Shown here: positions 1 through 7,551 of the stretch, in pieces
Numbering within the stretch: the first letter of the stretch is position 1
Layout of the letters: every line of letters begins with the position of its first letter
Assembly: GCF_032335695.1 (NCBI RefSeq)
Contig: NZ_JACTOJ010000020.1
Span: 1 to 64,000 of the forward strand
Length of the DNA stretch: 64,000 bases
Reading direction: 5' to 3'
DNA from: JACTOJ01 sp032335695
Lineage (GTDB): Bacteria > Bacillota > Clostridia > Clostridiales > Clostridiaceae
Position numbers and translations under genes: made by a program
The notes under the pieces: generated by a model
What the model was told of the DNA's origin: nothing
The model's database searches: none
Seen by the model: the letters and a program-made list of their open reading frames with translations, nothing else

Positions 1-44
1 TTCAAGTATCAATGCCTTCCGATTTTATACCGATATTTTGATTA

Positions 45-91
45 TTGACAAAACTAGAGGTTTTCATTAACATTTATGATACTTGTATCAT
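45..91 (+). promoter_or_regulatory. Promoter-like pair with a palindrome at the presumed start site
   Basis: TTGACA at 45-50 and TAACAT at 68-73 are 17 bp apart. They are followed at 76-91 by the perfect palindrome ATGATAC-TT-GTATCAT. The 9-mer CAAGTATCA at 3-11 is the inverse of 77-85. This looks like a sigma-A promoter with an operator over the start site. The transcript would run rightwards into the hairpin element and the small ORF at 239. The regulator is not identifiable; the tetR operator in this window has a different sequence. Confidence 0.4.
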
Positions 92-96
92 GCAAA

Positions 97-196
97 GCTA
101 TGTTTTAAAAGAATGTTGATAAAGGAGTTTTTCGTAAAAGAACTCAAACGATAATATCAACATTCTAAAACATAGCCTACCGAACTGAAGGAAGTT
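97..196 (+). mobile_element. MITE-like hairpin element, copy A
   Basis: The ends are imperfect inverted repeats: the left arm GCTATGTTTTA...AATGTTGATA (97-121) matches the reverse complement of 155-176 apart from a 3-base bulge. Inside is a second, weaker hairpin (GAGTT...AACTC). The first roughly 100 bp match the reverse complement of 61449-61547, base for base over most of the length, including the tail CGAAC.GAAGGAAGTT. It carries no coding capacity. It is a non-autonomous repeat; the family name is unknown. Confidence 0.7.
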
Positions 197-238
197 TTAA
201 TTAAAGAGGTGCGAATTTAAATTAAGGAAGTGAATAAG

Positions 239-418
239 ATGAAATTTGTTATCAAGCCTTCTAAGAGCATTATCAGCAGAACTGCTATTAAATTTATAAC
301 CCTATTAGGGAATAATGCCAAATTATTATATATGGAGGTTATGAGAAGTTTTTCAAAGATAGCTGAATCTGTAATATTATTTTCAATAATACTGTTGTCA
401 GCCTTACAAGCCTTTTGA
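239..418 (+). CDS. Possible small hydrophobic protein (59 aa), unknown
   Basis: The start ATG has AAGGAAG 8 bases upstream. An alternative GTG start lies at 230. The product is basic at the N-terminus (MKFVIKPSKS) and ends in a hydrophobic stretch (about residues 42-58) that could span the membrane. I do not recognise the family. It sits between two copies of the small hairpin element, and the opposite strand has an open frame of similar length, so chance is a real possibility. The only support is the ribosome binding site and the membrane-like C-terminus. Confidence 0.25.
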   Translation: MKFVIKPSKSIISRTAIKFITLLGNNAKLLYMEVMRSFSKIAESVILFSIILLSALQAF

Positions 419-450
419 GACAATACGCTTTTAAACAAGGCATAAATTAG

Positions 451-496
451 GCTATGTTATAAGAGAAGGTTGATAAGAACCCTCTTAAAACATAGC
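451..496. repeat. Short hairpin derivative of the MITE-like element
   Basis: The hairpin runs from GCTATGTT to AACATAGC. Its left half matches the left arm of copy A (97-122) at about 22 of 26 positions, including GTTGATAA, but the middle of the element is missing. It lies just 3' of tetR (minus strand). It has no T-run on either strand, so a terminator role is unlikely. Confidence 0.55.
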
Positions 497-511
497 TTTA
501 TAAACCCATAA

Positions 512-1150
512 TTACCAGAATTCTTTACTGTAAAAGGCTTTTCTAAGCACCTCTATATATTTCTTTATGTCTTCAAATCTTTCTTCAATGCTATTTAAGC
601 CTGAATCTTCAAGAGAAGATACTTTTCCCATGTTTTTTTCGGATACTCCATTGAGAGAATATAATATGATTTCTATAGATTTATCCACATCTAGTTCAGT
701 TCGAAATTTTGATTTATCTATACCATCTAAAGCTAAGAAAACTCCTTTTTCATAAAGCTTAGCATATCTTTTGGTTAAATCATTTTTTAATTCTTCAGGA
801 GATTTAAGAAAGGCAGAAATAAAAAACTTATATACCAAGGGATTTTTCATGGATATTTTTATTTTAAACTCTGTCCACTGAAGAATTCTTTGAAAAAGAT
901 CAGGACTGCTTTCACCTATATTATCAATTATATAATTCACATAGTAGTCAGTAGTATAATCCAGTACATATAAGAATAGATTTTTTTTGCTGCCAAAATA
1001 ATTAAATAAGGCTCCTTTAGAGATATTTGCAGCTTTAACAATGTTATTCGTGGAAGCTTTATGATAGCCGTTAATTGTAAATTCTTTTATGCTGCAATCT
1101 ATTATTAAATTTCTTTTAGCTTCGTCAAGTTTTTCAAATAGTTCGTACAA
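512..1150 (-). CDS. TetR-family transcriptional regulator
   Basis: This 212-residue protein has a TetR_N DNA-binding domain in residues 10-56. The helix-turn-helix reads NIVKAANISKGALFNYFGSK, followed by the usual KNLF. The C-terminal helical domain is ligand-binding and not predictable. The start is TTG at 1148-1150, preceded by AGGTG at a 7-base spacing; an ATG just upstream is out of frame. It is the last gene of an operon behind an ABC ATPase and permease. The operon promoter has two TetR-type palindromes (2885-2937), so it probably represses its own operon. The likely signal is the compound exported by the pump. A fragment of the hairpin element lies in the gap between permease and this gene. 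Confidence 0.88.
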   Translation of the reverse strand: MYELFEKLDEAKRNLIIDCSIKEFTINGYHKASTNNIVKAANISKGALFNYFGSKKNLFLYVLDYTTDYYVNYIIDNIGESSPDLFQRILQWTEFKIKISMKNPLVYKFFISAFLKSPEELKNDLTKRYAKLYEKGVFLALDGIDKSKFRTELDVDKSIEIILYSLNGVSEKNMGKVSSLEDSGLNSIEERFEDIKKYIEVLRKAFYSKEFW

Positions 1151-1165
1151 TACATTTCACCTGTC

Positions 1166-1184
1166 CATTCTTTCAAAACATAGC
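1166..1184 (-). repeat. Relic of one MITE-like element end
   Basis: Read on the minus strand, these 19 bases match the left arm of copy A (97-115) with one mismatch: GCTATGTTTT, then AAAGAATG. No second arm is present. It lies in the 39-bp gap between the permease stop and the tetR ribosome binding site. Confidence 0.5.
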
Positions 1185-1189
1185 CCAAT

Positions 1190-1984
1190 TTAGAGATCTT
1201 TTTTTCTATAAACCGCATAAGATAAAGCGATTGAAATTGCACATACAAGAAGAAGTACTAACACATATATTAAATTTAACCTACTGTCTGTAATTATATC
1301 AACAGAATCAGCATATTTAAACAGGGTTGCATATTTTAAAAATTTCAGTTTATCCGAAATTCCAGACAGTGTATATATAAAATACATGCCTATAACAAAC
1401 CATAGACTCAGAGGAGTAGCTGCATTTTTCTTTTTCATAAACAGTGAAATCAAAACACCTATACTAGCAAAGGAAATTTCAATTAAAAAGAAACCTACAT
1501 GGATAAGCAGCAATATATTTATCGAATAGGAGACGCTTTTAAAAATTTCAAAGGATAAAAAGGTGATTAAAAAAAGTATAACATTTATAGAAGCAATGTA
1601 GGTTAGAACATATAAAAGCTTTTGGGTAAGCACTGAAGTTCTAGTAACAGGCTTTGATTGAAGGAATTCTATAGTTTGTTCATCCAACTCCTTAGAGATG
1701 GCTCCTGCCCCCATGAGCATAGCATAAATGCTCACACTTAAAACAAGAAGTATGCCTATCTGAGAGCTGTAATAGCCTAATATGCTGGTGAAGCTAACCT
1801 TATCCATATTAAAGGCTTTTATTATAGATTTGGGCATTTGATTTATTATCTGCTGCATGGAAGAACCGTTTTTAGCCATAGAAGGAAACATGCTCATAGT
1901 TATAAAAATCAGGAACACTAAAGATATAATCCAAATAATAAAACCTGTAAAATTTCTTTTAAGTTCACGTCTAAATAATAGCAT
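1190..1984 (-). CDS. ABC-2 type transporter permease
   Basis: This 264-residue integral membrane protein has about six hydrophobic segments: near residues 12-32, 56-78, 105-130, 140-165, 172-195 and 235-258. The loop ELDEQTIEFLQSKPVTR is typical of the ABC-2 permeases of the NatB/YhaP kind that export small molecules, drugs or antimicrobial peptides. The gene starts with ATG one base after the ATPase stop, so the two are translationally coupled and should form one exporter (two permeases plus two ATPases). The substrate is unknown. Expression is expected to be controlled by the TetR repressor encoded just downstream. Confidence 0.85.
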   Translation of the reverse strand: MLLFRRELKRNFTGFIIWIISLVFLIFITMSMFPSMAKNGSSMQQIINQMPKSIIKAFNMDKVSFTSILGYYSSQIGILLVLSVSIYAMLMGAGAISKELDEQTIEFLQSKPVTRTSVLTQKLLYVLTYIASINVILFLITFLSFEIFKSVSYSINILLLIHVGFFLIEISFASIGVLISLFMKKKNAATPLSLWFVIGMYFIYTLSGISDKLKFLKYATLFKYADSVDIITDSRLNLIYVLVLLLVCAISIALSYAVYRKKDL

Positions 1985-1985
1985 T

Positions 1986-2870
1986 TTAATTTTCCTCCTT
2001 TTTATAATAATGCATGAAAATTTCCTCTAAGGAAGGTTCTTCTATCAGAAGGTTTTCTACGCTTATTCCATGCAGATTATTTATTAGAGAATTCATATCG
2101 CCTCTGTATAGGAAGTAGAAGGTATCTTCAAGCTTTTTAATATTTCTTATGTCAGGTATGTTTATTTCGTTTATATTGGTGTTGGTAAGCTTTAGAGTTA
2201 TCTTCTTCAGCTGGGAAGCTCTAAGAGCTGCTATTTCTTCCGTTCTTAGAATGACACCTTCCTTTATTATAGCCACCCTATTACAAACCTCTTGAACTTC
2301 ACTTAAGATATGGGAGGAGAAGAAAATTGTTGTACCATTTTTGTTTTCTTCTTTTAATACATCAAAGAATGTTTTTTGCATTAATGGATCAAGTCCGCTG
2401 GTGGGTTCATCTAGTATTAAAAGCTTAGGCTCATGAATTAAAGTTTGTAGTATGCCAACTTTTTTCTTATTTCCAAGAGAAAGCTCTCTGATTTTTTTAG
2501 ATAAATCTAGTTCAAATCTTTCAGAAAGCTCAGATATTTTCTTAGAGCAGTTTCTGTGGTAATATTTACCTGAATACTCTAGTAAATCTTTTATCCTCAT
2601 ATCGTCATAATAATTGATTTCTGAGGGAAGATAACCTATGAGTTCTTTAATTTTTTTACTGTCTTTTATAATATCATAGCCCATAACTGTTCCTTGTCCA
2701 GAAGTAGGAAATATGAAATTCAAAAGAGTTCTTATGGTAGTAGATTTACCTGCACCATTGGGACCTATGAAACCAAATATTTCACCTTGTTGAATTTGTA
2801 AGTTCACATCAACTATGCCTCTGGATTTACCATAATTTTTGCACAAATTTATAGTTTCTACAGCTAACAT
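1986..2870 (-). CDS. ABC transporter ATP-binding protein
   Basis: This 294-residue ATPase of an ABC-2 exporter carries Walker A GPNGAGKST, signature LSLGNKKKVG (LSxGxxK variant), Walker B LLILDEPTSGLD and the H-loop histidine in FFSSHILSEVQ. The C-terminal roughly 80 residues are the variable extension common in drug and bacitracin-type exporters. I chose the ATG at 2868-2870 because AAAGGTG lies 6 bases before it. The upstream ATG at 2891 falls inside an operator and lacks a ribosome binding site. It is the first gene of the operon ATPase-permease-tetR. Confidence 0.9.
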   Translation of the reverse strand: MLAVETINLCKNYGKSRGIVDVNLQIQQGEIFGFIGPNGAGKSTTIRTLLNFIFPTSGQGTVMGYDIIKDSKKIKELIGYLPSEINYYDDMRIKDLLEYSGKYYHRNCSKKISELSERFELDLSKKIRELSLGNKKKVGILQTLIHEPKLLILDEPTSGLDPLMQKTFFDVLKEENKNGTTIFFSSHILSEVQEVCNRVAIIKEGVILRTEEIAALRASQLKKITLKLTNTNINEINIPDIRNIKKLEDTFYFLYRGDMNSLINNLHGISVENLLIEEPSLEEIFMHYYKKEEN

Positions 2871-2884
2871 AAGCATCACCTTTC

Positions 2885-2938
2885 TGACCATGTGGTCATT
2901 TATGAAAATATTATATACCTAGGTGACCATATGGTCAA
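2885..2938 (-). promoter_or_regulatory. Sigma-A promoter with two TetR-type operators
   Basis: On the minus strand TTGACC (2933-2938) and TATAAT (2910-2915) are exactly 17 bp apart. The palindrome TGACCATATGGTCA (2924-2937) covers the -35 box. A second, TGACCATGTGGTCA (2885-2898), lies in the leader just before the ribosome binding site. The two differ at one base. This is the expected design for autorepression by the TetR protein at the end of the operon. Confidence 0.85.
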
Positions 2939-2958
2939 TAAAAACTTTTGCCAATGTA

Positions 2959-2987
2959 TTTACAATTCAAATTTTAAGTGGTAAAAT
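2959..2987 (+). promoter_or_regulatory. tpx promoter
   Basis: TTTACA at 2959-2964 and TAAAAT at 2982-2987 are separated by 17 bp. The promoter is divergent from the TetR-controlled one and only about 20 bp from the distal operator, so repressor binding might also touch it. Confidence 0.55.
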
Positions 2988-3046
2988 TATCAATAGAGAA
3001 TACATATTAGATAATACTAAATATTAAATATAAAATTTAAAAGAAA

Positions 3047-3090
3047 AGAGGTGGAGGTTTATTTATCTTAAAATAAGATGAATAAACTAA
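3047..3090 (+). promoter_or_regulatory. Shine-Dalgarno and bridging hairpin before tpx
   Basis: A strong AGAGGTGGAGG lies about 35 bases from the tpx ATG. The gap is filled by a 14-bp stem (3057-3070 with 3074-3087, one G-U pair, loop AAA). After the stem only TAA remains before ATG 3091. A TAA stop lies directly upstream in frame, so no earlier start is possible. Folding would bring GAGGTG to about 6 bases from the start codon. Confidence 0.7.
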
Positions 3091-3591
3091 ATGAATATGA
3101 AAGTTAATTTTCAAGGAAATGCTGTAACATTAGAAGGAAATGAAATTAAGGTTGGGGATGCTTTCCCAGAGTTTACCGCAGCAAATAACTCTTTGCAGCC
3201 AGTATCTCTTAAGGATACAAAGGGAGTGAGAGTATTCTTGGCTGTGCCATCAATTGATACTCCAGTATGTGATTTAGAAGTAAGAACTTTCAATGAAAGA
3301 GCTGCTGAAGTGCCAGGACTTACAGTTTATACTGTATCTATGGATTTACCATTTGCTCAGGCTAGATGGTGCGGAGCAGAAGGAATAAAGAATGTTGTAA
3401 CTCTTTCAGATTATAAGGATAGAAGCTTTGGAAAAGCTACAGGTACTTATGTAAAAGAATTAGGACTTCTTGCTAGAGTTTCTTTCGTTGTTGATAGCAG
3501 TAATAAAGTAACCTATGCAGAATATTTAAACGAAATTACTGACTATCCTGATTATGACAAAGTTTTAGAGGCTGCTAAGCAGGCTAAGTAA
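3091..3591 (+). CDS. tpx: Thiol peroxidase, atypical 2-Cys peroxiredoxin
   Basis: This 166-residue protein of standard Tpx length reduces H2O2 and alkyl hydroperoxides in the cytoplasm, using thioredoxin as donor. The peroxidatic cysteine is C60 in SIDTPVCDLEVRTFNE and the resolving cysteine is C94 in RWCGAEG, matching C61 and C95 of the E. coli enzyme. Thr57 and the arginines of the active site are kept. The gene is monocistronic, with its own promoter and a strong terminator. Start at ATG 3091; ATG 3097 is an alternative. The ribosome binding site is separated from the start by a 31-base hairpin, which is unusual and could regulate translation. Confidence 0.95.
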   Translation: MNMKVNFQGNAVTLEGNEIKVGDAFPEFTAANNSLQPVSLKDTKGVRVFLAVPSIDTPVCDLEVRTFNERAAEVPGLTVYTVSMDLPFAQARWCGAEGIKNVVTLSDYKDRSFGKATGTYVKELGLLARVSFVVDSSNKVTYAEYLNEITDYPDYDKVLEAAKQAK

Positions 3592-3621
3592 AACAGAACT
3601 ATAAATTGAAAACCAACGAAT

Positions 3622-3672
3622 AAAAAGTGAGCAATGCCCTTACAATTTAGGAATTGCTCACTTTTGTTTTGG
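3622..3672 (+). terminator. Rho-independent terminator after tpx
   Basis: The 13-bp stem AAAAGTGAGCAAT (3623-3635) pairs with ATTGCTCACTTTT (3653-3665), followed by a T-rich run. Confidence 0.85.
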
Positions 3673-3761
3673 CGTTTATAGTGAAGCGCTGGTAGAAAAG
3701 AGCAGAATAATGTGATAAAATAATCGAGAATAATTATCATTATATTTAGGGGGAAGGAATA

Positions 3762-4811
3762 ATGAAAAATAAATATAAGATACTTAGTTTTATATTTGCA
3801 GCTTTATTAGTTCTTTCTTTTGCTGGCTGCAGCAGCAAGAAAGAGAAAAAAGTCTTGGATGTATTTAACTGGGGAGAAAATATAGATGAGGGATTAATAA
3901 AGGAATTCGAGAACAAGTATGATGTAAAGATAAATTACAATACATATGATACAAATGAATTTATGTACCAAGCAGTAAAATCAGGCAAATCCAATTATGA
4001 TATAGTTGTACCTTCAGATTATATGGTGGAAAAGATGAGAAAGGAAAATATGCTGGAACAATTAGACTTTAAGGATATTTCTAATTTCAGCAAGCTTTCT
4101 TCAGATTATTTAAATAGGCCCTTTGATCCAGGAAATAAGTATTCCGTTCCTTATATGTCCGGAACCATAGGGATACTTTACAATTCGAATTTAATTAAAG
4201 AGCCAGTGGATTCCTGGAACATTCTTTGGGATACAAAGTATAAAGGTGAGATATTCATGTTAGATGCTCAAAGGGACGCTATAGGGGTTTCTCTTAAGAG
4301 ATTAGGCTATTCATTAAATACTACGGATAAAGCTCAGATAAATCAGGCTAAGGAAGAGCTTATTAAACAAAAGCCGTTGGTTAAGGCATATGTGGACGAT
4401 GAGGTTAAAGATTTAATGATATCCGGTGAAGGAAAATTGGCAGTTATTTGGTCTGGAGAAGGCTTGAATCTTCAGGATAAATATCCTTACCTAAAGTACA
4501 TAGTTCCCAAGGAGGGAGCTAATTTCTGGATAGATTCCTTAGCCATTCCTAAAGGTGCAAAGCACAAGCAGGAAGCAGAAGCTTTTATTAATTTTTTGTG
4601 TGAGAAAGACCCATCCTTAAGAAATGCGGCTGAAGTAGGATATACAACTCCTCAGAAGGAAGCAATGGAAGCGCAGGATGATCATATAAAGGATAATAAA
4701 AATGCGTACTTACCAAAGGGCATATTAGATAAATGCGAGAACTACAGAGATTTAGGAGACAAATTAAAACTGTATGATGATGCTTGGCTAGATGTTAAAA
4801 CAGCAAAATAA
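3762..4811 (+). CDS. potD: Spermidine/putrescine-type ABC substrate-binding lipoprotein
   Basis: This 349-residue protein has a lipoprotein signal peptide ending in FAGC (lipidated Cys23), then a PotD-like periplasmic-binding fold. VFNWGENIDEGLIKEFE is the usual PotD opening. YDIVVPSDYMVEKM and VPYMSGTIGILYN are also family marks, as is the acidic polyamine-binding region (WSGEG, FWIDSLAIPKGA). In most clostridia potD follows potABC. Here no permease or ATPase gene is adjacent, so it is an orphan that must use a transporter encoded elsewhere or bind another cationic ligand. The ribosome binding site GGGGGAAGG is strong. The gene is flanked by terminators and so is transcribed alone. Confidence 0.85.
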   Translation: MKNKYKILSFIFAALLVLSFAGCSSKKEKKVLDVFNWGENIDEGLIKEFENKYDVKINYNTYDTNEFMYQAVKSGKSNYDIVVPSDYMVEKMRKENMLEQLDFKDISNFSKLSSDYLNRPFDPGNKYSVPYMSGTIGILYNSNLIKEPVDSWNILWDTKYKGEIFMLDAQRDAIGVSLKRLGYSLNTTDKAQINQAKEELIKQKPLVKAYVDDEVKDLMISGEGKLAVIWSGEGLNLQDKYPYLKYIVPKEGANFWIDSLAIPKGAKHKQEAEAFINFLCEKDPSLRNAAEVGYTTPQKEAMEAQDDHIKDNKNAYLPKGILDKCENYRDLGDKLKLYDDAWLDVKTAK

Positions 4812-4835
4812 GAGATTGCAAGGTTTGATATGTAG

Positions 4836-4885
4836 AACAGCTTACTATGGTAAATAAAAATAGCATAGAAAGCTGTTTATTTATT
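4836..4885 (+). terminator. Weak terminator after the potD-like gene
   Basis: AACAGCTT (4836-4843) can pair with AAGCTGTT (4870-4877), followed by TATTTATTATT. The loop is long (26 bases), so it is only moderately convincing. Confidence 0.45.
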
Positions 4886-5013
4886 ATTGGATTTAATAAA
4901 TAATTTTTCATCCGTAGAGCAAAATATTCATATAAGGCTAAATTTTAAATCATTAACAATATTTCGTATAACTATGATTTTTATAAAATTAACTAAAATG
5001 GGTAGGTGAAGCT

Positions 5014-6480
5014 ATGGATTTACAGCAAAAGACAGATGAAGTAAAGAATTTGGCGGGAAATCCTCGAGAACTAGTAGTAAGAAATTTAATGATAGGCAAT
5101 GAGTTTAGCATTGAAGCTGTGATTATTTATATGAACGGATTAGTTAATAACAACATAATTGACAGAGATATATTAAATCCACTTATGCTGCATGTGAAAG
5201 ATAACCTGATGACAGTGAAAGATATAGGAGAATTTATATATAAAAAATATGTGACTGTAAGCGGAAGTACAATAGAGCAGGATATTAATATTGCGGTGGA
5301 TTCCATAAAAAGAGGAAAGACCTTATTAATGATTGATAATTATGAAAAGTATATAGTTATTGATACTTCTGGAGGAGAGCAGAGAAGTATAGAAGAACCT
5401 GCAAATAATATTTCTCTGAGAGGTCCTAGAGAGGGCTTTGTAGAAAATCTTCAGGTTAATTTGAGTATGATAAGAAGAAAAATAAAGGATAAAAACTTAA
5501 AAACAGAAAAATTTACCTTGGGAAGAAGGAGTCAAACAGACTTACTTTTAGTATATCTTGATGATGTAGTGAATAAGGAGTATTTAGAAAAATTAAAGCA
5601 GAAGGTATCTTCTATAGACATTGATGCTGTTAATTCCAATAGCTACGTAGAACAATATGTAAGCGAAAATGGTGGAAGTATATTTCCTCAGGTCATAGGA
5701 AATGAGAGACTTGATGTAGTGGTGGGCCAAATACTGGAGGGAAGAATTGCATTCCTTTTAGACGGTACATCCTACGTTACCACTTACCCTACAGTATTCA
5801 CTGAATTTTTTCAGACGGAAGAAGATTACTATGGCAGGTACATTCAGACAAATTTCATAAGAATATTAAGGATGGTAGCAGTATTCGTAGTTATAACTCT
5901 TCCAGCCATCTATATAACATTAATAAAATTTAATTCTGAGCTTATACCAATTGAGTTTATAAAATCTTTGATTGAAGCAAGAAGCGTCATAGCCTTAACC
6001 CCATTTATGTCCTTAGTTGCTATGGAATTTACTATAGAGCTTCTCAGAGAGGGAGGACTAAGGTTACCAGGGAAGATTGGTCAAACCCTTAGTGTTGTAG
6101 GAGGCATAATAATTGGTGATGCAGCGCTTAAAGCTAAAATAGTAAGTTCACCTACCTTGCTTGTAGCAGGAATATGTACAGTAGCATCTTTTGTTATATC
6201 CAATTATCAGATGGCTATAGCTATAAGAACTCTTACTTATCCAATGCTTATTTTGTCTAACTGGTTAGGGGTTTTGGGTATAGTTTTGGGATGGTTTTTT
6301 ATAATAGCATATATATGTTCTTTAGAGAATCTAGGAGTAGAATATTTTTCTATTCATAAAAATGATATTAAAGATACAATATTTAAATTTTCACTGAAAA
6401 AGATGAATAAAAGACCTCAGGCTATACCAAATAGTAATGCAACAAGACAAGGCAATACTGGAAAGGATAAAAATGAGTAG
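5014..6480 (+). CDS. Spore germinant receptor subunit A (GerA family)
   Basis: This 488-residue A subunit of a GerA-type nutrient receptor sits in the spore inner membrane. The soluble N-terminal half (about 1-285) includes the family block SLRGPREGFVENL. The C-terminal half has about five membrane helices and the diagnostic segments EFTIELLREGGLRLPG and GGIIIGDAALKAKIVS. It is the first gene of a five-gene operon A-B-C-B-C and overlaps the first B gene by 8 bases. The ribosome binding site is GGTAGGTGA. I could not settle on a forespore (sigma-G) promoter in the 200 bp upstream. The germinant is unknown. Confidence 0.93.
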   Translation: MDLQQKTDEVKNLAGNPRELVVRNLMIGNEFSIEAVIIYMNGLVNNNIIDRDILNPLMLHVKDNLMTVKDIGEFIYKKYVTVSGSTIEQDINIAVDSIKRGKTLLMIDNYEKYIVIDTSGGEQRSIEEPANNISLRGPREGFVENLQVNLSMIRRKIKDKNLKTEKFTLGRRSQTDLLLVYLDDVVNKEYLEKLKQKVSSIDIDAVNSNSYVEQYVSENGGSIFPQVIGNERLDVVVGQILEGRIAFLLDGTSYVTTYPTVFTEFFQTEEDYYGRYIQTNFIRILRMVAVFVVITLPAIYITLIKFNSELIPIEFIKSLIEARSVIALTPFMSLVAMEFTIELLREGGLRLPGKIGQTLSVVGGIIIGDAALKAKIVSSPTLLVAGICTVASFVISNYQMAIAIRTLTYPMLILSNWLGVLGIVLGWFFIIAYICSLENLGVEYFSIHKNDIKDTIFKFSLKKMNKRPQAIPNSNATRQGNTGKDKNE

Positions 6481-7546
6481 CAATAAGACCTTAATAACCA
6501 CAGGACAGCTAGCCACCACAATAATATCGTCTATAATGGGGGTGGAAATAATGTATATGCAGAACGGTATTATAAAATATGCCAAACAGGATGCATGTAT
6601 ATCCACCTTAATAGGTGCTATTTATCCATTATATATGATTTTTGCAGCTAATTATATGTGCAAGAAATATCCAGAAGATAATATCTTAAGCCTAAGTAAA
6701 AAATGTTTTGGATCAATAATGGGAAGTATTTTGAATTTTATTTTCTCTATATATTTTTTAAGTGTCCTTACTACTGAACTAGCTGGTCTTACTAATGTTT
6801 TTAGAGTGTATGCTACTAGTTTTTTAAAAAGATATCAAATATTTATCTCTGTTATGCTGCCTATAGCATACATAAGTTACAAGGGCTTAAAAACATTGGT
6901 TAAATGCAATGAAACTATATTTTATCTAACTATAATATTGATAGTAGTGCCAGTTGGCGCTCTGTTCAGCGGAAGTTATTTGAATGTGATGCCTGTATTT
7001 GATAACAGCATAATTGATATTGGTAAGGGAGCAGTTTCCACTATATTCCCTTATACTGGTGCAGAATGTGTTTTTTGGTTATACCCTTTTTTAGATAATA
7101 AAAAAAATTTGCTGAAGGTTGGAATATTTAGTTGCATATACATAGCTTTTATATATTCTCTGACTGTTTTTTTCACTATTTATTATTTTGGTTCAGACAT
7201 ATGCTTAAAATTTTTATGGCCATTTTTAACTTTGGCTGATGCTGTTACCATACCCATAATAAATAGTATCAGATATATATTTATTTCCTTATGGGCGTTA
7301 ATTGTTTTTAAATGCATAGCAACATATTATTTTTCCTGTTGCTTTTGTGTAAGCAATGTATTAAAAAACTTCTCTATTATGAAAGTTTCAATAGTATTAT
7401 ATCCTATTGCTATAAGTTTAGCATTGCTTTACGGTAATCCAACTTTTAGAAGAAGCATTGAGAACAAGGTAACGATTGTATATTTTGCCTTTAATATTTT
7501 GTACGTTTCTCTTATAGTATTTTTAATACACATTAAAAAAAGGTGA
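6473..7546 (+). CDS. Spore germinant receptor subunit B, copy 1 (GerAB/GerKB)
   Basis: This 357-residue protein of the APC superfamily has about ten membrane helices. It forms the germinant-binding transporter-like subunit of the receptor. The start ATG (GGAAAGGA upstream) overlaps the end of subunit A. The opening TTGQLATTIISSIMGVEIMYMQ and the motif PYTGAECVFWLYPFLDNKK are typical. It is paralogous to the second B gene (8684) over the full length: same lengths, and shared ISSIMGV / ISSMIGV and FLWPFLTLADAV / FLWPMVALSDAI segments. Confidence 0.9.
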   Translation: MSSNKTLITTGQLATTIISSIMGVEIMYMQNGIIKYAKQDACISTLIGAIYPLYMIFAANYMCKKYPEDNILSLSKKCFGSIMGSILNFIFSIYFLSVLTTELAGLTNVFRVYATSFLKRYQIFISVMLPIAYISYKGLKTLVKCNETIFYLTIILIVVPVGALFSGSYLNVMPVFDNSIIDIGKGAVSTIFPYTGAECVFWLYPFLDNKKNLLKVGIFSCIYIAFIYSLTVFFTIYYFGSDICLKFLWPFLTLADAVTIPIINSIRYIFISLWALIVFKCIATYYFSCCFCVSNVLKNFSIMKVSIVLYPIAISLALLYGNPTFRRSIENKVTIVYFAFNILYVSLIVFLIHIKKR

Positions 7547-7551
7547 TATCT

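Noticed and set aside
97..196. CRISPR-like repeat or retron RNA
   Set aside because: Not a regular array with spacers, and no reverse transcriptase or cas gene is present. The inverted ends and the target duplication of copy B fit a MITE-like element better.
3111..3293. Minus-strand frame inside tpx and many similar frames opposite real genes
   Set aside because: These are shadows of well-supported genes; no ribosome binding sites or recognisable products.
3725..3739. Fur-box-like sequence CGAGAATAATTATCA before the potD-like gene
   Set aside because: The right half fits well but the left half has two mismatches, and such AT-rich words are frequent by chance. An iron-regulated polyamine-type binding protein is not an expected pairing.
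4812..5013. Forespore (sigma-G) promoter for the germination operon
   Set aside because: A TTCATAT near 4928 could be a -35, but the -10 at the right distance does not fit the CATNNTA type. Not strong enough to list.
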